From: Nilaparvata lugens
Lineage: Eukaryota > Arthropoda > Insecta > Hemiptera > Delphacidae
NCBI RefSeq assembly: GCF_014356525.2
Contig: NC_052518.1
Span: 34,919,705-34,983,704 of the forward strand
Direction: 5' to 3'
Length of the DNA stretch: 64,000 bases
Both the position numbers and the translations under genes were made by a program. Of this stretch, positions 53,490 through 63,900 are shown in pieces. Under the pieces are notes generated by a model. The model did not search any database and had not been told where the DNA came from. It saw only the letters and a program-made list of their open reading frames with translations. Numbering within the stretch: position 1 is the first letter of the stretch; every line of letters begins with the position of its first letter.

Positions 53490-53531
53490 AAACAGCTGAT
53501 TTTGAGCTTACTTGCCCATTTTTATACTACT
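53490..53531 (-). repeat. Maverick right terminal inverted repeat
   Basis: Complement of 34208-34249 without mismatch. The inward-facing TATAAAAA is on the minus strand near the tip. Confidence 0.93.
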
Positions 53532-53537
53532 TATATG
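53532..53537. repeat. Maverick target-site duplication, right (TATATG)
   Basis: Identical to 34202-34207. Confidence 0.93.
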
Positions 53538-53604
53538 CGTCTGCAGTTCTATTCCCACCTTTGCCTGAAATCAAATGAAACATTAAATGTATGAAAGCAG
53601 TTTT

Positions 53605-54160
53605 CTAATTGAAAGGAATTTTATAAGTGATAGTAAATGATTGCCGGGTGAGACTCATGAATTTGCATTTACCTACATTAATTTTTAACACATTTGAATC
53701 ACACCATCTGGACATATTATGATCAATATCTCTCTGCAAATTGGAGTCATCCAAGCTTGCCAAGAATTCAGAAACCTGACTATTTGGTGAACGATAAACT
53801 CCCAACAATATTAGAAACTTCCCACTCATAGTTTTAACATCGAGACAAACAGAATTACATCATCGATATCACAATAACTATTTACCACATTAAAATTAAT
53901 ATTTTCCTTAACATACAATAATATTTAACAATTTAATATTTTCTATAACATAGGCTATTGCATTTATTCAGTTTAGATCATTTATTTATCAATTTGTATC
54001 CCGGAATATTGAAATAAAAGAGTGCATCCTCACTAATCCATGTTTCTGTAAGTACAATTATTATGTCATACATGGTTTTTCTGTCTTGAAGGCAGCATAG
54101 CAATTCATCAAAATGTTTATTTAGACTACGTATGTTCATAACAAATATATTATAGAAAGT
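53605..54160 (-). pseudogene. LINE ORF2 remnant: endonuclease joined to RT thumb
   Basis: Minus-strand translation shows FVMNIRSLNKHFDELLCCLQ and IIIVLTETWISEDAL (endonuclease start, with the metal-binding Glu). After broken sequence comes FLILLGVYRSPNSQVSEFLA (endonuclease middle). That runs directly into NLQRDIDHNMSRWCDSNVLK INVGKCKFMS-type sequence, which normally sits after the RT active site. The whole RT palm is absent. The open piece 53829-53605 is 74 codons. Non-functional. Confidence 0.75.
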
Positions 54161-54759
54161 TACATCTGCAACATTGCAAGAGGGTACATAGTTAAGATAG
54201 TCATCTATTTCTTCAGTTGAATGGTTATCGGTATCTACAATTCAAAAAGTTCCTCTATTTCCATAATTAGTATGAAACTGATACAATGCATGATCAGAGA
54301 TCTCTTTAAGAATGATATTCAGCCTTATATGGGCCTTGAAACAATTGTTATTACTATTGTCATTTTTAAAATAGCCACCACAATGATTAATTAGGTGTTT
54401 ATCGAAATCCATGATATTATAGTCAAACGTTATAATAATCAAGGTAGAGTTAGTGAAATTGTTCAAAATAGCTGAAAGAGAGAAAGAACTTCTGAAAAAG
54501 CATCAACCAGTGGTGATCTTATATTCCAAGTGAATTACACCTATCTATATCATAATCGTATTCACGAACAGTCCACTACCGACAGCATCAGCAGAAAGTT
54601 CAGGAATATCAGTGAAAAAAGTAATTGCATGCGTGATAGGAGAAAATCCGTCAAAAACCAGTACATTATTGTCCACATTACCAAATAACAAGTGATAAAA
54701 TATATCATTGATCCTATTTGGACCGCCTGGCAAGACTTTGAAGCTGAGAAATGCTGTTA
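54161..54759 (-). other. LINE inter-ORF or ORF2 5' region, decayed
   Basis: Several unlinked short frames on the minus strand (for example around 54466-54242 with LIIITFDYNIMDFDKHLINH). By position they belong to the ORF1-ORF2 junction, but I cannot assign domains. Confidence 0.4.
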
Positions 54760-55575
54760 ATCTTGATTGCTCTAACCTGCTCGTTCCTCCTGATAAGAAT
54801 TTTATTGTTTCATACCCACACAAACTTGTAATCATGATTTTTACAAAACTGTTTGGCCTCAAACAAAAGTTTTCGGTATGTTGGAGAAAGATTATCCACA
54901 ATATAAACAGGTCTGTCCGGTAGATTCTTATTGATTCATTGAGTCCGAAAGCCTCCTTGTGCCTTTGTTTTCGCATGAATCTCTTTGTATTTCTTCATCC
55001 AAATCTGCTTTGTAATTCTGGAGTTGAAGGAAACTATAATTGATGGTATTTTCTCTTTCAATGACGGCAAACGGTGAGCGACATTTATTCCAGATATATT
55101 GTAATTCATATTCAAAACATTTGAAGTCTGTTTTATTATTTCGTACACATCCTCATTAGCAGTAGATTGTATACCCTGTATTTCGATATTATTAGCTCTT
55201 GAATATTGTTGCAGTTCATTCAGCTGAGTCTCCAAGTCACTGATATTTGATTTCAAAATCATATTTTCCTTTTGAAGTGCACTTTCATCCCTCTTCATCT
55301 CCTCTACCGTCTTAGAAAAATCGTCAATCTTGGTTGAGAAGAATTCTATGGACTTACGTAGCTCTGATACACTTTCATTGGTTTCCTTAAGCTCCGAAGT
55401 TATTATCGAAAGTTCCTGGCTGATAGTTTGCTGCACTTCATTTAATAATTCTTTTTATAAGTCGTTCGAAATTTGAGGAGATTCATTGTCGGGCATTTTT
55501 GATTCACTAAATTTACAATTTGGACACTTCCAACGTTCTAAAGACTCCTTGGACAGTTTCTTGAAGTTCACCTCC
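54760..55575 (-). pseudogene. LINE ORF1 (zinc finger plus coiled coil), broken
   Basis: On the minus strand, SLERWKCPNCKF near 55540 is the end of a PHD-type zinc finger. A coiled coil of about 90 residues follows (ITSELKETNESVSELRKSIE ... LKSNISDLETQLNELQQYSR). Next is the L1/Jockey ORF1 RNA-binding region with RANNIEIQGI and HRLPSLKEKIPSIIVSFNSR. One TAA lies near 55457, and frame changes after 54936 (GFRTQ) separate the C-terminal domain. In such elements ORF1 coats the RNA for retrotransposition. Decayed. Confidence 0.75.
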
Positions 55576-55639
55576 TTCAATTAAACGCACGTAAAGTGAA
55601 AGTGGTAGACAAGTAGACTAATTCCTGCAAAGTTTATTA

Positions 55640-55985
55640 GTCAAGTAACTATATACATTGGTGCATGCAATTTATATTGTAGTTCTGATTTCTAATATAT
55701 TATTTGGGTACATAAGAGAAGTCCAGAACCAATTTTTTCATGCAAAATTTCCTTGTGCTAGATACAGAGTGGCCCAAAAACCTCGTATTTTCGGCTCATT
55801 TTCCAGTTTTCAGCTATTTCTGCCAAATATAGTAATCGGACAGAAACATTTGCTCACCTTTTTTTTTAAATTATGAAATGATGAATAAAATGAGATCATT
55901 CGGAACTCTCTATCTCCAATGAGTACTGAGTTATGATTTTTCAAAAATGAGTGAATTTGAAGAAAAATCAAAATTTTGATGAAGT
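55640..55985. repeat. Dispersed repeat, left part (interrupted by a LINE)
   Basis: Carries GGCCCAAAAACCTCGTATTT, TTTTCCAGTTTTCAGCTATT and GATTTTTCAAAAATGAGTGA as at 24040-24360. Continuity resumes at 57118 (CTTCCGATTGTCA), exactly where copy 24365 continues. Confidence 0.7.
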
Positions 55986-56085
55986 TTAGTGTTTTTGATC
56001 AACAATAAATAAATAATTTATTGTCAAAAACATGGAAATGTCATAACAACATCAGTTCAAACTTACAGTAGTCTAATAACACATC

Positions 56086-56089
56086 ATAT

Positions 56090-56149
<60 letters not shown>
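56086..56149. repeat. (TA)n microsatellite
   Basis: About 30 TA units with one slip. Confidence 0.95.
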
Positions 56150-56151
<2 letters not shown>

Positions 56152-56242
56152 ATTTCATTTTTTAAACTCAATTGTCTAGCACTCTCAAGTCTAAAAAACA
56201 ACATCTACTCAAATAACTTTCAAAATTGAATTTTGAAAAACT

Positions 56243-57117
56243 CTACCTTATATAAACATTTTCCAACCAGCAAATTCTTAAAAATCGTTTAAAACTCACA
56301 CAGTTACTTTCTCTTATCTCACTAGGGAGAGCATTAAAAAGTTTAATAGACATGTATTGCCAATTCTTTTGCGATCCCGCATACTGACAATAATTAACTC
56401 TAATATTATTTCTATGTACATTACTGTTCAACACATATTCACTAGTAGTTTTCTTCATTGGTGTTAGGCATGCCAGTATATACAATGATGGCACTGTCAA
56501 CAGTCCCATACTAACAAATAAATCTCTGCATGGTGTGAGAGGGCCCTTCTTACATATTATTCTCAAGGCCTTTTTTTGAAGCTTGAACAAGACATGGGAG
56601 GATGAGGAATTTCCCCATAGTTGAATGCCATAAATCAGATGGCTATGAATATGCACAAAGTACACATTCATTAATACTGAGGTATCTACAATTTGGCTCA
56701 GTCTCCGAAGAAGATAGATGCCTTTGTTAATTCTTTTTGAAATGTGTCTAACATGTTCATTCCATGTTAAATTTGTGTCCAGCATCATTCCTAGAAATTT
56801 AATGGATGTTATTTCTGTTGTACTCCTATCAAAGCTAAATTTCATGTCAATTGTTTTGTCAACGTTCAAGCTCAAATTATTAGCCACACACCAATAATTT
56901 ATCAATGAGGTATTTTCAGTGAGCATTACCTGTAAATTTTCCTTGCTCTCATCATCTACTTCCAGTCCTAAATCATCTGCTTACAAATAAGAAAGGCCAT
57001 TTCTATTACATACATTTATCGAACTAGGCAATCATTGATATAAATTATAAATAAGAGTGGTCCTAAGATAGAACCTTGTGGTACACCACACTTAACAATT
57101 TCACCTCTCACCTCACC
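56243..57117 (-). pseudogene. LINE reverse transcriptase, C-terminal half
   Basis: On the minus strand, [20 protein letters not shown] (motif B) lies at about 57095-57030. A frame change follows, then a disrupted ADDLGLEVDDESKENLQ (motif C region), then an open frame from 56926 to 56243 (227 codons). That frame holds KFLGMMLDTNLTWNEHVRHI, INKGIYLLRRLSQIVDTSVL, YGIQLWGNSS, QKKALRIICKK, LFVSMGLLTVPSLYI and IKLFNALPSEIR. The long open C-terminal half suggests a fairly young insertion. The endonuclease and RT N-terminus are missing by 5' truncation, so it is non-functional. Confidence 0.85.
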
Positions 57118-57370
57118 AATCTTCCGATTGTCACCATTTAGATGGATAATTCAAAGTTCCTCTGGGTGTATTTTGTACACTACAATCTGAGATCAGGTAG
57201 AGCGCTCTATCTCATATAGATTTCCAGGTACACCTGACAATAATGCTCCTTGTATTGTGAAAAACATCTAATTTTCAGCTTCAATCGTCATCAACTACAT
57301 TGTCCTAACATTGATATTTCGCACAATGACATAAGTTCATGAGATTATGTTCTATGAGAATCACCCGTTA
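57118..57370. repeat. Dispersed repeat, right part
   Basis: CTTCCGATTGTCA, GATTTCCAGGTACACCTGAC and AATGCTCC match 24365-24470. Confidence 0.7.
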
Positions 57371-58500
57371 GATGCACTCCATATATTGATATATGGAGCA
57401 TTATTACTAATATTGAACTTTGAAATTTTTTTCGTGGAAACTGTGTTTTTACAAAATTCATTCGTGATCAGGAATGATTCTATATAATATATGTTTAACA
57501 TTCAATTCAGTCCAGAATAAAAGAAAAATGCCATGCACTTGTCTTTTGTTGTCGAATTCCCCATAGTATCACTATTACAAATATTGAATTTTGAATTTTT
57601 TTCGTGAAAACTGTGATTGTACAAACTTCATTCATGATCAGGAATGATTCCTAATATGTTGACTATTGCATTCAGTCCATAATAACAGGAGAAATGCCAT
57701 GCATTTGAATCTTGTGGTTGATTATTCAAGAATTCCCAAGAGGATACCTATAACTGGTATTAAACTTTGGAATTTTGTTTCGTGAAAACTTTGCTTGTAC
57801 AAAATTCATTCAAGATTAGAAATGATTCTATGTATGTTTAACATTGCATTAAGTACAAAATAAAAGAAGAAATGCCATGCACTTGACTTTTGTGGTTGAT
57901 TATTCAAGAATTCCCATAGTATAACTATTACAATTATTGGACTTTGATTTTCTTTTCGTGAAAACTGTGCTTGTACAAAATTCATTCGTATTCAAGAATG
58001 ATTCTATATATGGTTAACATTGCATTTAGTCCAGAATAACAAGAGAAATGCCATGCAGTTGACTTTTGTGGTTGGTTATCCAAGAATTCCCATAGTATCA
58101 CTATTACAATTATCGAACTTTAAATTTTTTTGTGAAAACTGTGCTTGTACAAAATTCATCCGTGTTCAAGAATGAATCTATATATGTTTAACACTGCATT
58201 TAGTCCAGAATAACAGAAGAAATGCCATTCACTTGACTTTTGTGGTTGATTATTGAAGAATTCCCTATAGTATCACTATTACTAATATTGAACTTTGCTA
58301 TTTTTTTCATGAAAACTGTGCTCATACAAAATTCATTCGTGATCAGGAATGATTCTATATATGATAAACATTGCATTCAGTCTAGAATAACAGAAGAAAT
58401 GACATGCACTTGACTTTTGTGGTTGATTATTCAAAAATTCCCAAGAGGATACCTATAACTGGTATTAAACTTTGGAATTTTTTTTCGTAAAAAACTGTGC
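57371..58500. repeat. Minisatellite, about 176-bp unit x 6
   Basis: The phrase ATGCCATGCACTTG (with variants) recurs at 57528, 57694, 57872, 58048, 58222 and 58399 (spacing 166, 178, 176, 174, 177). Each unit also has a GTACAAAATTCATTC word, GAATGATTCTATATAT and GTGGTTGATTATTCAAGAAT. Copies differ by about 10% by eye. Confidence 0.92.
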
Positions 58501-58990
58501 TTTACATAATTCATGTGTGGTTTAAGATGATTCAATAGATCATGTTTTTGACTTGAATACAGTATTTTTTATTCATTCAAAGTAATACATACCGTATTAT
58601 CACGCCTGCATATACTGCCTGCATGAGCGGTAGCATAGTTGGCTGATAGCCAGCATAGGGAAATAATGAATGATATGTATGACCTTGACTCCATTTTCAA
58701 AAGCGTCTAAAAAACCGGTGCTTGTACAAAATTAGATTTTTGCATATTCAGACGACACAAAATTCGCAGTTTATTGTCAATTTTTTTTGGATTTTTTCTG
58801 ACATGTGCACTACAAGTTCACACTCTCAGCATAGGGAAATTAGCATTGGAAAATGACCTTGACCGCGACTTCAAATGCGTGTATAAAAAAACGGTGCTTG
58901 TACAAAATTAAATTTTTGGATATTCTGCCAAAACAAAATTCATAGTTTATTGTCAATTTTTTTCATTTTTTTTCGGGCTTGTGCACTATA
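58501..58990. repeat. Second tandem pair, about 174 bp
   Basis: GACCTTGAC at 58681 and 58855. Both copies continue with AACGGTGCTTGTACAAAATT-like and CATAGTTTATTGTCAATTTT-like words. GTGCTTGTACAAAATT is shared with the 57.4-58.5 kb minisatellite, so the two arrays are related. Confidence 0.8.
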
Positions 58991-60695
58991 AGTTCACAGA
59001 GCCTGTTGAGTAGGCCATGGTATGTGTTAAAGCGAACAACATCAATTGCATCTTTAAAAAATAAATAATTTTTGACATAAAAGATGACCCTTATTTTACT
59101 CTCTTCGAACAAGATGTTGAAAGTTGAATGCTACAAGTTTACTCATCACACTATAGTGGTAAAGTTTTAGTTTTACTTTTAAAGAATAAAGAGTTGACGA
59201 GGGAAACTCACAAAGAAATAGTATATTTTGCACCTAGGGTTGAAAATGTACGTTTTCCGGCTCGAGATCGCGGTTTTCAAGTTTGAGACGAAGTCGAGAA
59301 CTTGAAGTTTTTGAGAGCTGGAAAAACATTTTTGCCCGTGTTGCGAATGCTATTTTTCGCCACACCAAAAAAAAAACTTCCCAATATTAATAAGAAATTG
59401 AAAAATTAATAAAATTCAAACAGCCTATTTTGATAGTTTGAATCTTTGTTATGACAACTTTACTGTCAATTAATTTCAATATTACTAATTAATAATTTAC
59501 AATAGTGACCATATTTTTATACTATTAATATTTCAAATAATTGTTTGAATTTTTATAGCTCGTGCTTTGCGCCTGGTGCAATATCTCATGGATAGATGGG
59601 TGAATAGAATTTTCATTACTATTTTGAAATAATGTGATGAAAAAATTAATATAATTGCATATTTCACAGTTTTGTCTCAAAATATATCTAAAAAATTGAT
59701 TGAAATTTAAATTATGGTAACTAATATAAAAAATAGCTAATAAAAGTCGAAATTCATCAACAAAAAAAATGTCCATTGACTAAGATTCGAACATAGATCG
59801 TGTTTGTTATTCACTGAGCTTTGAGTTCTGTTGTATTATGCCTTTACGCTCTCGGCTATCGCATATTGTTGAACGTAGAGGCCTGACTGATAACTCTTAG
59901 CATACATGTAATACTGTAAACTAGACTTCTAAAAATGTTGACTTCACTCCTAAAAAGCGTACAACCTTTGACTATAGAAAGAAGGTTGTTCTTTCTATAG
60001 TAGAAGGTTATTTCTATAGTCAAAGGTACAACAGACTTTGGCTCATGACTTATATTATTAAAATTAATATTATTATCTGTTTCACAATGGAATTTTCACT
60101 CTGAATTAAGTCAGGTAACGTATGTAGGCTACTATAATATAGTGTATAGCGGCATATCAATTTGAAGCCAGTTTGCTGGCATTTTCACAACAAAATATTG
60201 CTCTGAAATCATAGAGAAAACATTCGAAGATTCAATCTTGAGTGGGCCTAATGTTTTCTCAATATGGTTCAATATTGAAGAAAAATTATCTAAAAGTTTT
60301 AATAATGAATTACGGAAAAATTACTAGGAATTTTTTAGTCAAGGCTGAGTTTCACCAGTAGGCTTACCTTAAACTTCAGATCTCTGCTGTATTTCCTTGT
60401 TATTATAGTTGATTGTATTGCATTAAGAAGTGGAATTCGATGATAAAAAAGAAACAATTATTACTCTACCTCACTTTTAAATATTGATACAATTATTGTA
60501 CTTTGATTTCAAATTCGATTCTTCACTTTTAAATACTTGCGATACGTACCTTTCTGACAATGGACAATGCAGCCATTGTATTCATTGTTTGATATCAAAA
60601 ACACAATAATAAATATTAAATTATTAAACAGTTATTTATAAAATATATTATAGACATAATACCGCGATTCATGATACATAATTATATAGATTATT
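58991..60695. other. Non-coding
   Basis: AT-rich, no recognisable gene. A hairpin at 59964-60027 has 17-bp perfect arms (ACCTTTGACTATAGAAA). The 83-codon minus-strand frame 59776-59525 has no domain. Confidence 0.5.
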
Positions 60696-61000
60696 ACAGT
60701 TGTTATGAGATTATCTCTCTATGATTTTTGTGAGATCGGACACGATCAGCTGTTATTCAAGGTCATTTTACAGCCCTAGGGCCATAAAGTTTTACCGGCC
60801 TGGTCGGAAAACAATCACTTTCGGCCTCCATATGATGCACGTAAACCAGCTCATTACATCCAAGTGTGGCGAAAACGATTTTACATACCGACTGCGTTTT
60901 AATCACCATGACAGTGCTACCACCATAGTTGTTCAAACACATAAATAATTTTGACATTACAATAGAAATAATACAAAATATAGTTTTACATGAATTATTA

Positions 61001-61019
61001 TATTCCAACACTCCTCCTT
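61001..61019 (-). promoter_or_regulatory. Copia polypurine tract and 3' LTR start
   Basis: AAGGAGGAG then TGTTGGAATA on the minus strand, 117 bases after the pol stop. A purine run followed by TGTTG is the usual primer site for plus-strand synthesis and LTR start in copia elements. Confidence 0.75.
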
Positions 61020-61135
61020 AATGTCAAAATGTTTTAACAAAAAATCAGTTTACATCTAAATTGTTATTTCTTAAATGATAATAAAGATTTTAATCAGAAT
61101 TACTTGTTAGAAAGTCATCACTTGTATTACTTGTT

Positions 61136-63268
61136 TTACATAGTCACCAACATATCTTTAAACTTTGAAAATTTGTTACTCAATAATGGTTTAGTAAATA
61201 TGTCAGCTAGCTGTTTTTCTGAACAACAATATTTTATTTCAAACATGCCATTATGAAATTGTTCGCTTACAAAATGGTACCTGACATCAATGTGTTTACT
61301 TTTCCTGTTCATTTGACCTGATTTAATTAGCTTGATAGCACTTTGATTGTCCACATTAAGTACTGTATTTATAGTTTTGTTAGTCAATTCTGAAAGAAAA
61401 GTCTTCAAATATTTTAATTCTTTATAACACTCTGCAGCAGAAATATACTCAGCTTCTGCTGTGGATAAGGCAATAATGTGTTGCTTTCTAGAGCTCCGAA
61501 TAATTGGTGCTCCTCCCAACAATATAACATACCCACTTGTGCTTTTTCTATCATTTAGATCACCAGCATAATCTGAATCACAATATGCTTCAACTTTCAA
61601 TACATTTGACTTAAAACTGGGAAAAAATAAACCAATATTGTTTGATCCATTTAGATATCTTAGGGTTCTCTTAACATTTTGTACATCTTTAGCACTAGGG
61701 TTATCTAAGTACCGGCTTTCATAGTTGACTGCAAAAGACATGTCAGGTCTTGTTTTGTTATTTAAGTATAGCAAACTACCTACCGCCTCTCTATAGGGAA
61801 AATCTATTCTAAGCTTTTCAATTTGGTCATTTTTTACCATGGGTGTATTTTGATATTTACTGCCAGTCATACTAAAATTTTCAAGAACTTTCTTAGAATA
61901 GCTTGTCTGTGTTACAAAAATGCCTTCTTTGTTTTGTCTTATTTCCAAACCTAAATAACTAGCTGGATTCTCATTTACTGTCATTTCAAAATTTTTCATT
62001 AATTTTTCCAATAGATTATTCATTTTAGTTTCATCCTTGTTCATCAAAATTCCATCATCTACATGTATGGCTAAATAAAGTTCATTTGAACTGTCTTTGA
62101 AAATGCATTGATCAGATTTTAGTTGATGTAAACCTTCTTGCTTTAGAAAAGATGTTAGTTTTTTATTCCATTGAGAAGAGGCTTGTTTTAATCCATAAAG
62201 GGCTTTCTTCAATCTAAATATCTTTCCTTCTTCATCACTAAATCCTTCTGGAATTCTCATAAAAATTTCATCATCTAATTCCCCATACAAAAAAGCAGTT
62301 TTTACATCAAATGTTTGGATTTTCAAATTATCCTGCGCTGCAATTGAAAACAAAATTCTTAATGATGCATTGTCTACAACAGGACTAAAAGTATATCTAA
62401 AATCGATTGAACCTTCTTTCTGTTGACATCCTCTAACAACTAACCTAGCCTTGTATATCCCATTATCTTTTACTTTGAATACCCACCTACTTGTTAAAAT
62501 TTCCTTTTCTGTAGTTTCTTTTTCATCAACAATACTCCAAGTATTATTCTTTTCCAAAGATACCTTCTCTTCATTTATTGCTTCCTTCCATTTTTCTCTG
62601 TCGTCACACTCCATGCATTCCATAAATGTTAACATTACTCGTCCATCATTGTATCTAGCAGGTAGTCTTATATTATTTCTTGGTCTCAAACTATAATGTT
62701 GATTCACTTCTTCTAATTGATCCTCATTCACCATCTCTGCTTCTTGTTCTCTTTCATTCATCTCATTCCTGATCTCTGCTTTTTGTTCTCTTTCATTCAT
62801 CATCTCTACTTCTTGTTCTCTTCCATTCATCATCTCTGCTTCTTGTTCTCTTTCATTCATCATCTCTGCATCTTGTACATTTTCTTGTTCTCTCTGATTT
62901 TCTAAATCATTTCTATTTTGTCTACATTTTACAAGCATTTCATTTTGGTCTTTTACAGTTTCATTTGAATAGAACATTTCTTCTTTTTCATTAAACAAAA
63001 CATCTCTCGAGATAAAAATCTTTCTTTTTACTGGATCCCATAATCTATTACAATTTGGGGCATATCCTACAAAAATTGCCTCTTTGCTACGGTTGTCAAG
63101 TTTTTTAAGTGGACCAAATACTTTCGAATGTACTTTAGAACCAAATATGTTTAATTTACTCAAATCCGGTTTTCTACCATACCATTTCTCAGCAGGTGTT
63201 GTATCAATACTAACAGTTGGACTACAATTTATAAGATGGGCAGATGTTAATACAGCCTCTCCCCACAT
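61136..63268 (-). CDS. Copia pol: integrase end, reverse transcriptase, RNase H
   Basis: 710 codons, uninterrupted. The head is the integrase C-terminus (VLTSAHLINCSPTVSIDTTP, PAEKWYGRKPDLSKLNIFGS, AIFVGYAPN). A linker with NEREQEAEMM repeats follows. RT: NNTWSIVDEKETTEKEILTS, IYKARLVVRGCQQKEGSIDF, TFDVKTAFLYGELDDEIFMR (catalytic Asp), FRLKKALYGLKQASSQWNKK, LYLAIHVDDGILMNKDE (D-D pair; His where Tyr is usual). RNase H: VEAYCDSDYAGDLNDRKSTS, IIALSTAEAEYISAAECYKE, LNVDNQSAIKLIKS, SKHIDVRYHF and LADIFTKPL. All catalytic acids are present. It is joined to the upstream integrase by a frame change near 63296. Confidence 0.93.
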   Translation of the reverse strand: MWGEAVLTSAHLINCSPTVSIDTTPAEKWYGRKPDLSKLNIFGSKVHSKVFGPLKKLDNRSKEAIFVGYAPNCNRLWDPVKRKIFISRDVLFNEKEEMFYSNETVKDQNEMLVKCRQNRNDLENQREQENVQDAEMMNEREQEAEMMNGREQEVEMMNEREQKAEIRNEMNEREQEAEMVNEDQLEEVNQHYSLRPRNNIRLPARYNDGRVMLTFMECMECDDREKWKEAINEEKVSLEKNNTWSIVDEKETTEKEILTSRWVFKVKDNGIYKARLVVRGCQQKEGSIDFRYTFSPVVDNASLRILFSIAAQDNLKIQTFDVKTAFLYGELDDEIFMRIPEGFSDEEGKIFRLKKALYGLKQASSQWNKKLTSFLKQEGLHQLKSDQCIFKDSSNELYLAIHVDDGILMNKDETKMNNLLEKLMKNFEMTVNENPASYLGLEIRQNKEGIFVTQTSYSKKVLENFSMTGSKYQNTPMVKNDQIEKLRIDFPYREAVGSLLYLNNKTRPDMSFAVNYESRYLDNPSAKDVQNVKRTLRYLNGSNNIGLFFPSFKSNVLKVEAYCDSDYAGDLNDRKSTSGYVILLGGAPIIRSSRKQHIIALSTAEAEYISAAECYKELKYLKTFLSELTNKTINTVLNVDNQSAIKLIKSGQMNRKSKHIDVRYHFVSEQFHNGMFEIKYCCSEKQLADIFTKPLLSNKFSKFKDMLVTM
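62735..62880. repeat. In-frame 30-bp minisatellite in the copia linker
   Basis: Five or so units of TCATCTCTGCTTCTTGTTCT with a CTTTCATTCA part, coding NEREQEAEMM on the minus strand. Multiples of three keep the frame. Confidence 0.9.
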
Positions 63269-63900
63269 ACTTTTGGGTAAATTTGAATCAAAATTAATGC
63301 TCTTGCTTTTTCCATTAATGTTCTGTTCATTCGTTCAGCATTTCCATTTAGTTGGGGTGAATAGGGTATAGTATAATCTAGCACAATTCCCCGTGATTTA
63401 CACCAATTTTTCAAGCAATCAAATACATATTCCCCACCATTATCACACCTGATTTTAGCAACTTTGAGATTGAAATGAGCTTCAGCTTCATATACATATT
63501 CTTTCAAATAAGTAGCAGTTTCATTCTTAGATCTTAACAAATAGACTTTACAAAAATGACTGAAATCATCAACACATGTCAAAAAATAATTTTTATCATC
63601 ATGAGTTTGTGAATCAATAGGACCACATAAATCTGAATGAATTACTTGCAAAAAATTTGATGCTCTATTTCTTATGGAATTGAAAGGTTTTCTTACTTGT
63701 TTGGCTTTTGAACAAATATTACAAAATTCCTCTTCACAAATATTCAATACATTTGATGAAATTCCTACTGAAATTTTGGATAATTTTTCAAGATTCTTGA
63801 AACTAATATGACCTAATTTCCTATGCCAATTCATTGCTTCTGAATGATTTGAGAAACTGGATTCAGAATCTTTGTCTATCTTCTGAGAAATATGATTCAC
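63247..63900 (-). CDS. Copia GAG-pre-integrase and integrase (partial pol)
   Basis: 217 codons, probably open further toward the window end. MNWHRKLGHISFKNLEKLSK is the His of the zinc-binding GAG-pre-integrase domain, with the Cys pair in FCNICSKAKQ. The integrase core has QVIHSDLCGPIDSQTH (first Asp), VAKIRCDNGGEYVFDCLK (second Asp) and YSPQLNGNAERMNRTLMEKA (Glu). All three catalytic acids are present. After EKARAL the frame shifts by one base and this ORF ends within 20 codons, while the pol frame at 63268 picks up. Apart from that single indel the element looks recent. Confidence 0.9.
   Translation of the reverse strand: MNHISQKIDKDSESSFSNHSEAMNWHRKLGHISFKNLEKLSKISVGISSNVLNICEEEFCNICSKAKQVRKPFNSIRNRASNFLQVIHSDLCGPIDSQTHDDKNYFLTCVDDFSHFCKVYLLRSKNETATYLKEYVYEAEAHFNLKVAKIRCDNGGEYVFDCLKNWCKSRGIVLDYTIPYSPQLNGNAERMNRTLMEKARALILIQIYPKVCGERLY

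Larger units (their letters stand above)
34208..53531. mobile_element. Maverick/Polinton (adintovirus-like) endogenous element, complete ends
   Basis: Bounded by perfect 42-bp inverted repeats (34208-34249 and 53490-53531) that start AGTAGTATAAAAATGGG, and by a 6-bp target duplication. Inside are the family's core genes: retroviral-type integrase, packaging ATPase, adenain-like protease, phospholipase A2/core protein, penton-like and major capsid candidates, and protein-primed DNA polymerase B. The length of 19.3 kb is usual for the group. Inverted repeats of 42 bp are short for Mavericks, which often have more than 100 bp. Two rightward blocks flank a leftward pair of genes in the centre. 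It resembles integrated adintoviruses. Many core genes are disrupted, so it is probably not autonomous. Confidence 0.93.
53605..55575 (-). mobile_element. Decayed, internally deleted LINE
   Basis: Minus strand, in order: zinc-finger and coiled-coil ORF1 (to about 54760), start of an endonuclease (about 54160-53990), another endonuclease piece, then an RT thumb piece ending at 53605. The rest of endonuclease and most of RT are missing, so it has suffered an internal deletion. Its 3' end lies near the Maverick right end. Confidence 0.75.
55986..57117 (-). mobile_element. 5'-truncated LINE nested in a dispersed repeat
   Basis: Minus-strand LINE: RT from motif B to the C-terminus, 3' UTR with a (TA)n tract (56086-56148), and a short AATAAATAAAT-type tail at about 55998-56020. 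Its two ends fall inside one dispersed repeat that is uninterrupted at 24.1-24.5 kb. Confidence 0.75.

Noticed and set aside
62451..63371. Plus-strand ORFs inside the copia region
   Set aside because: Antisense shadows of the copia pol frame.
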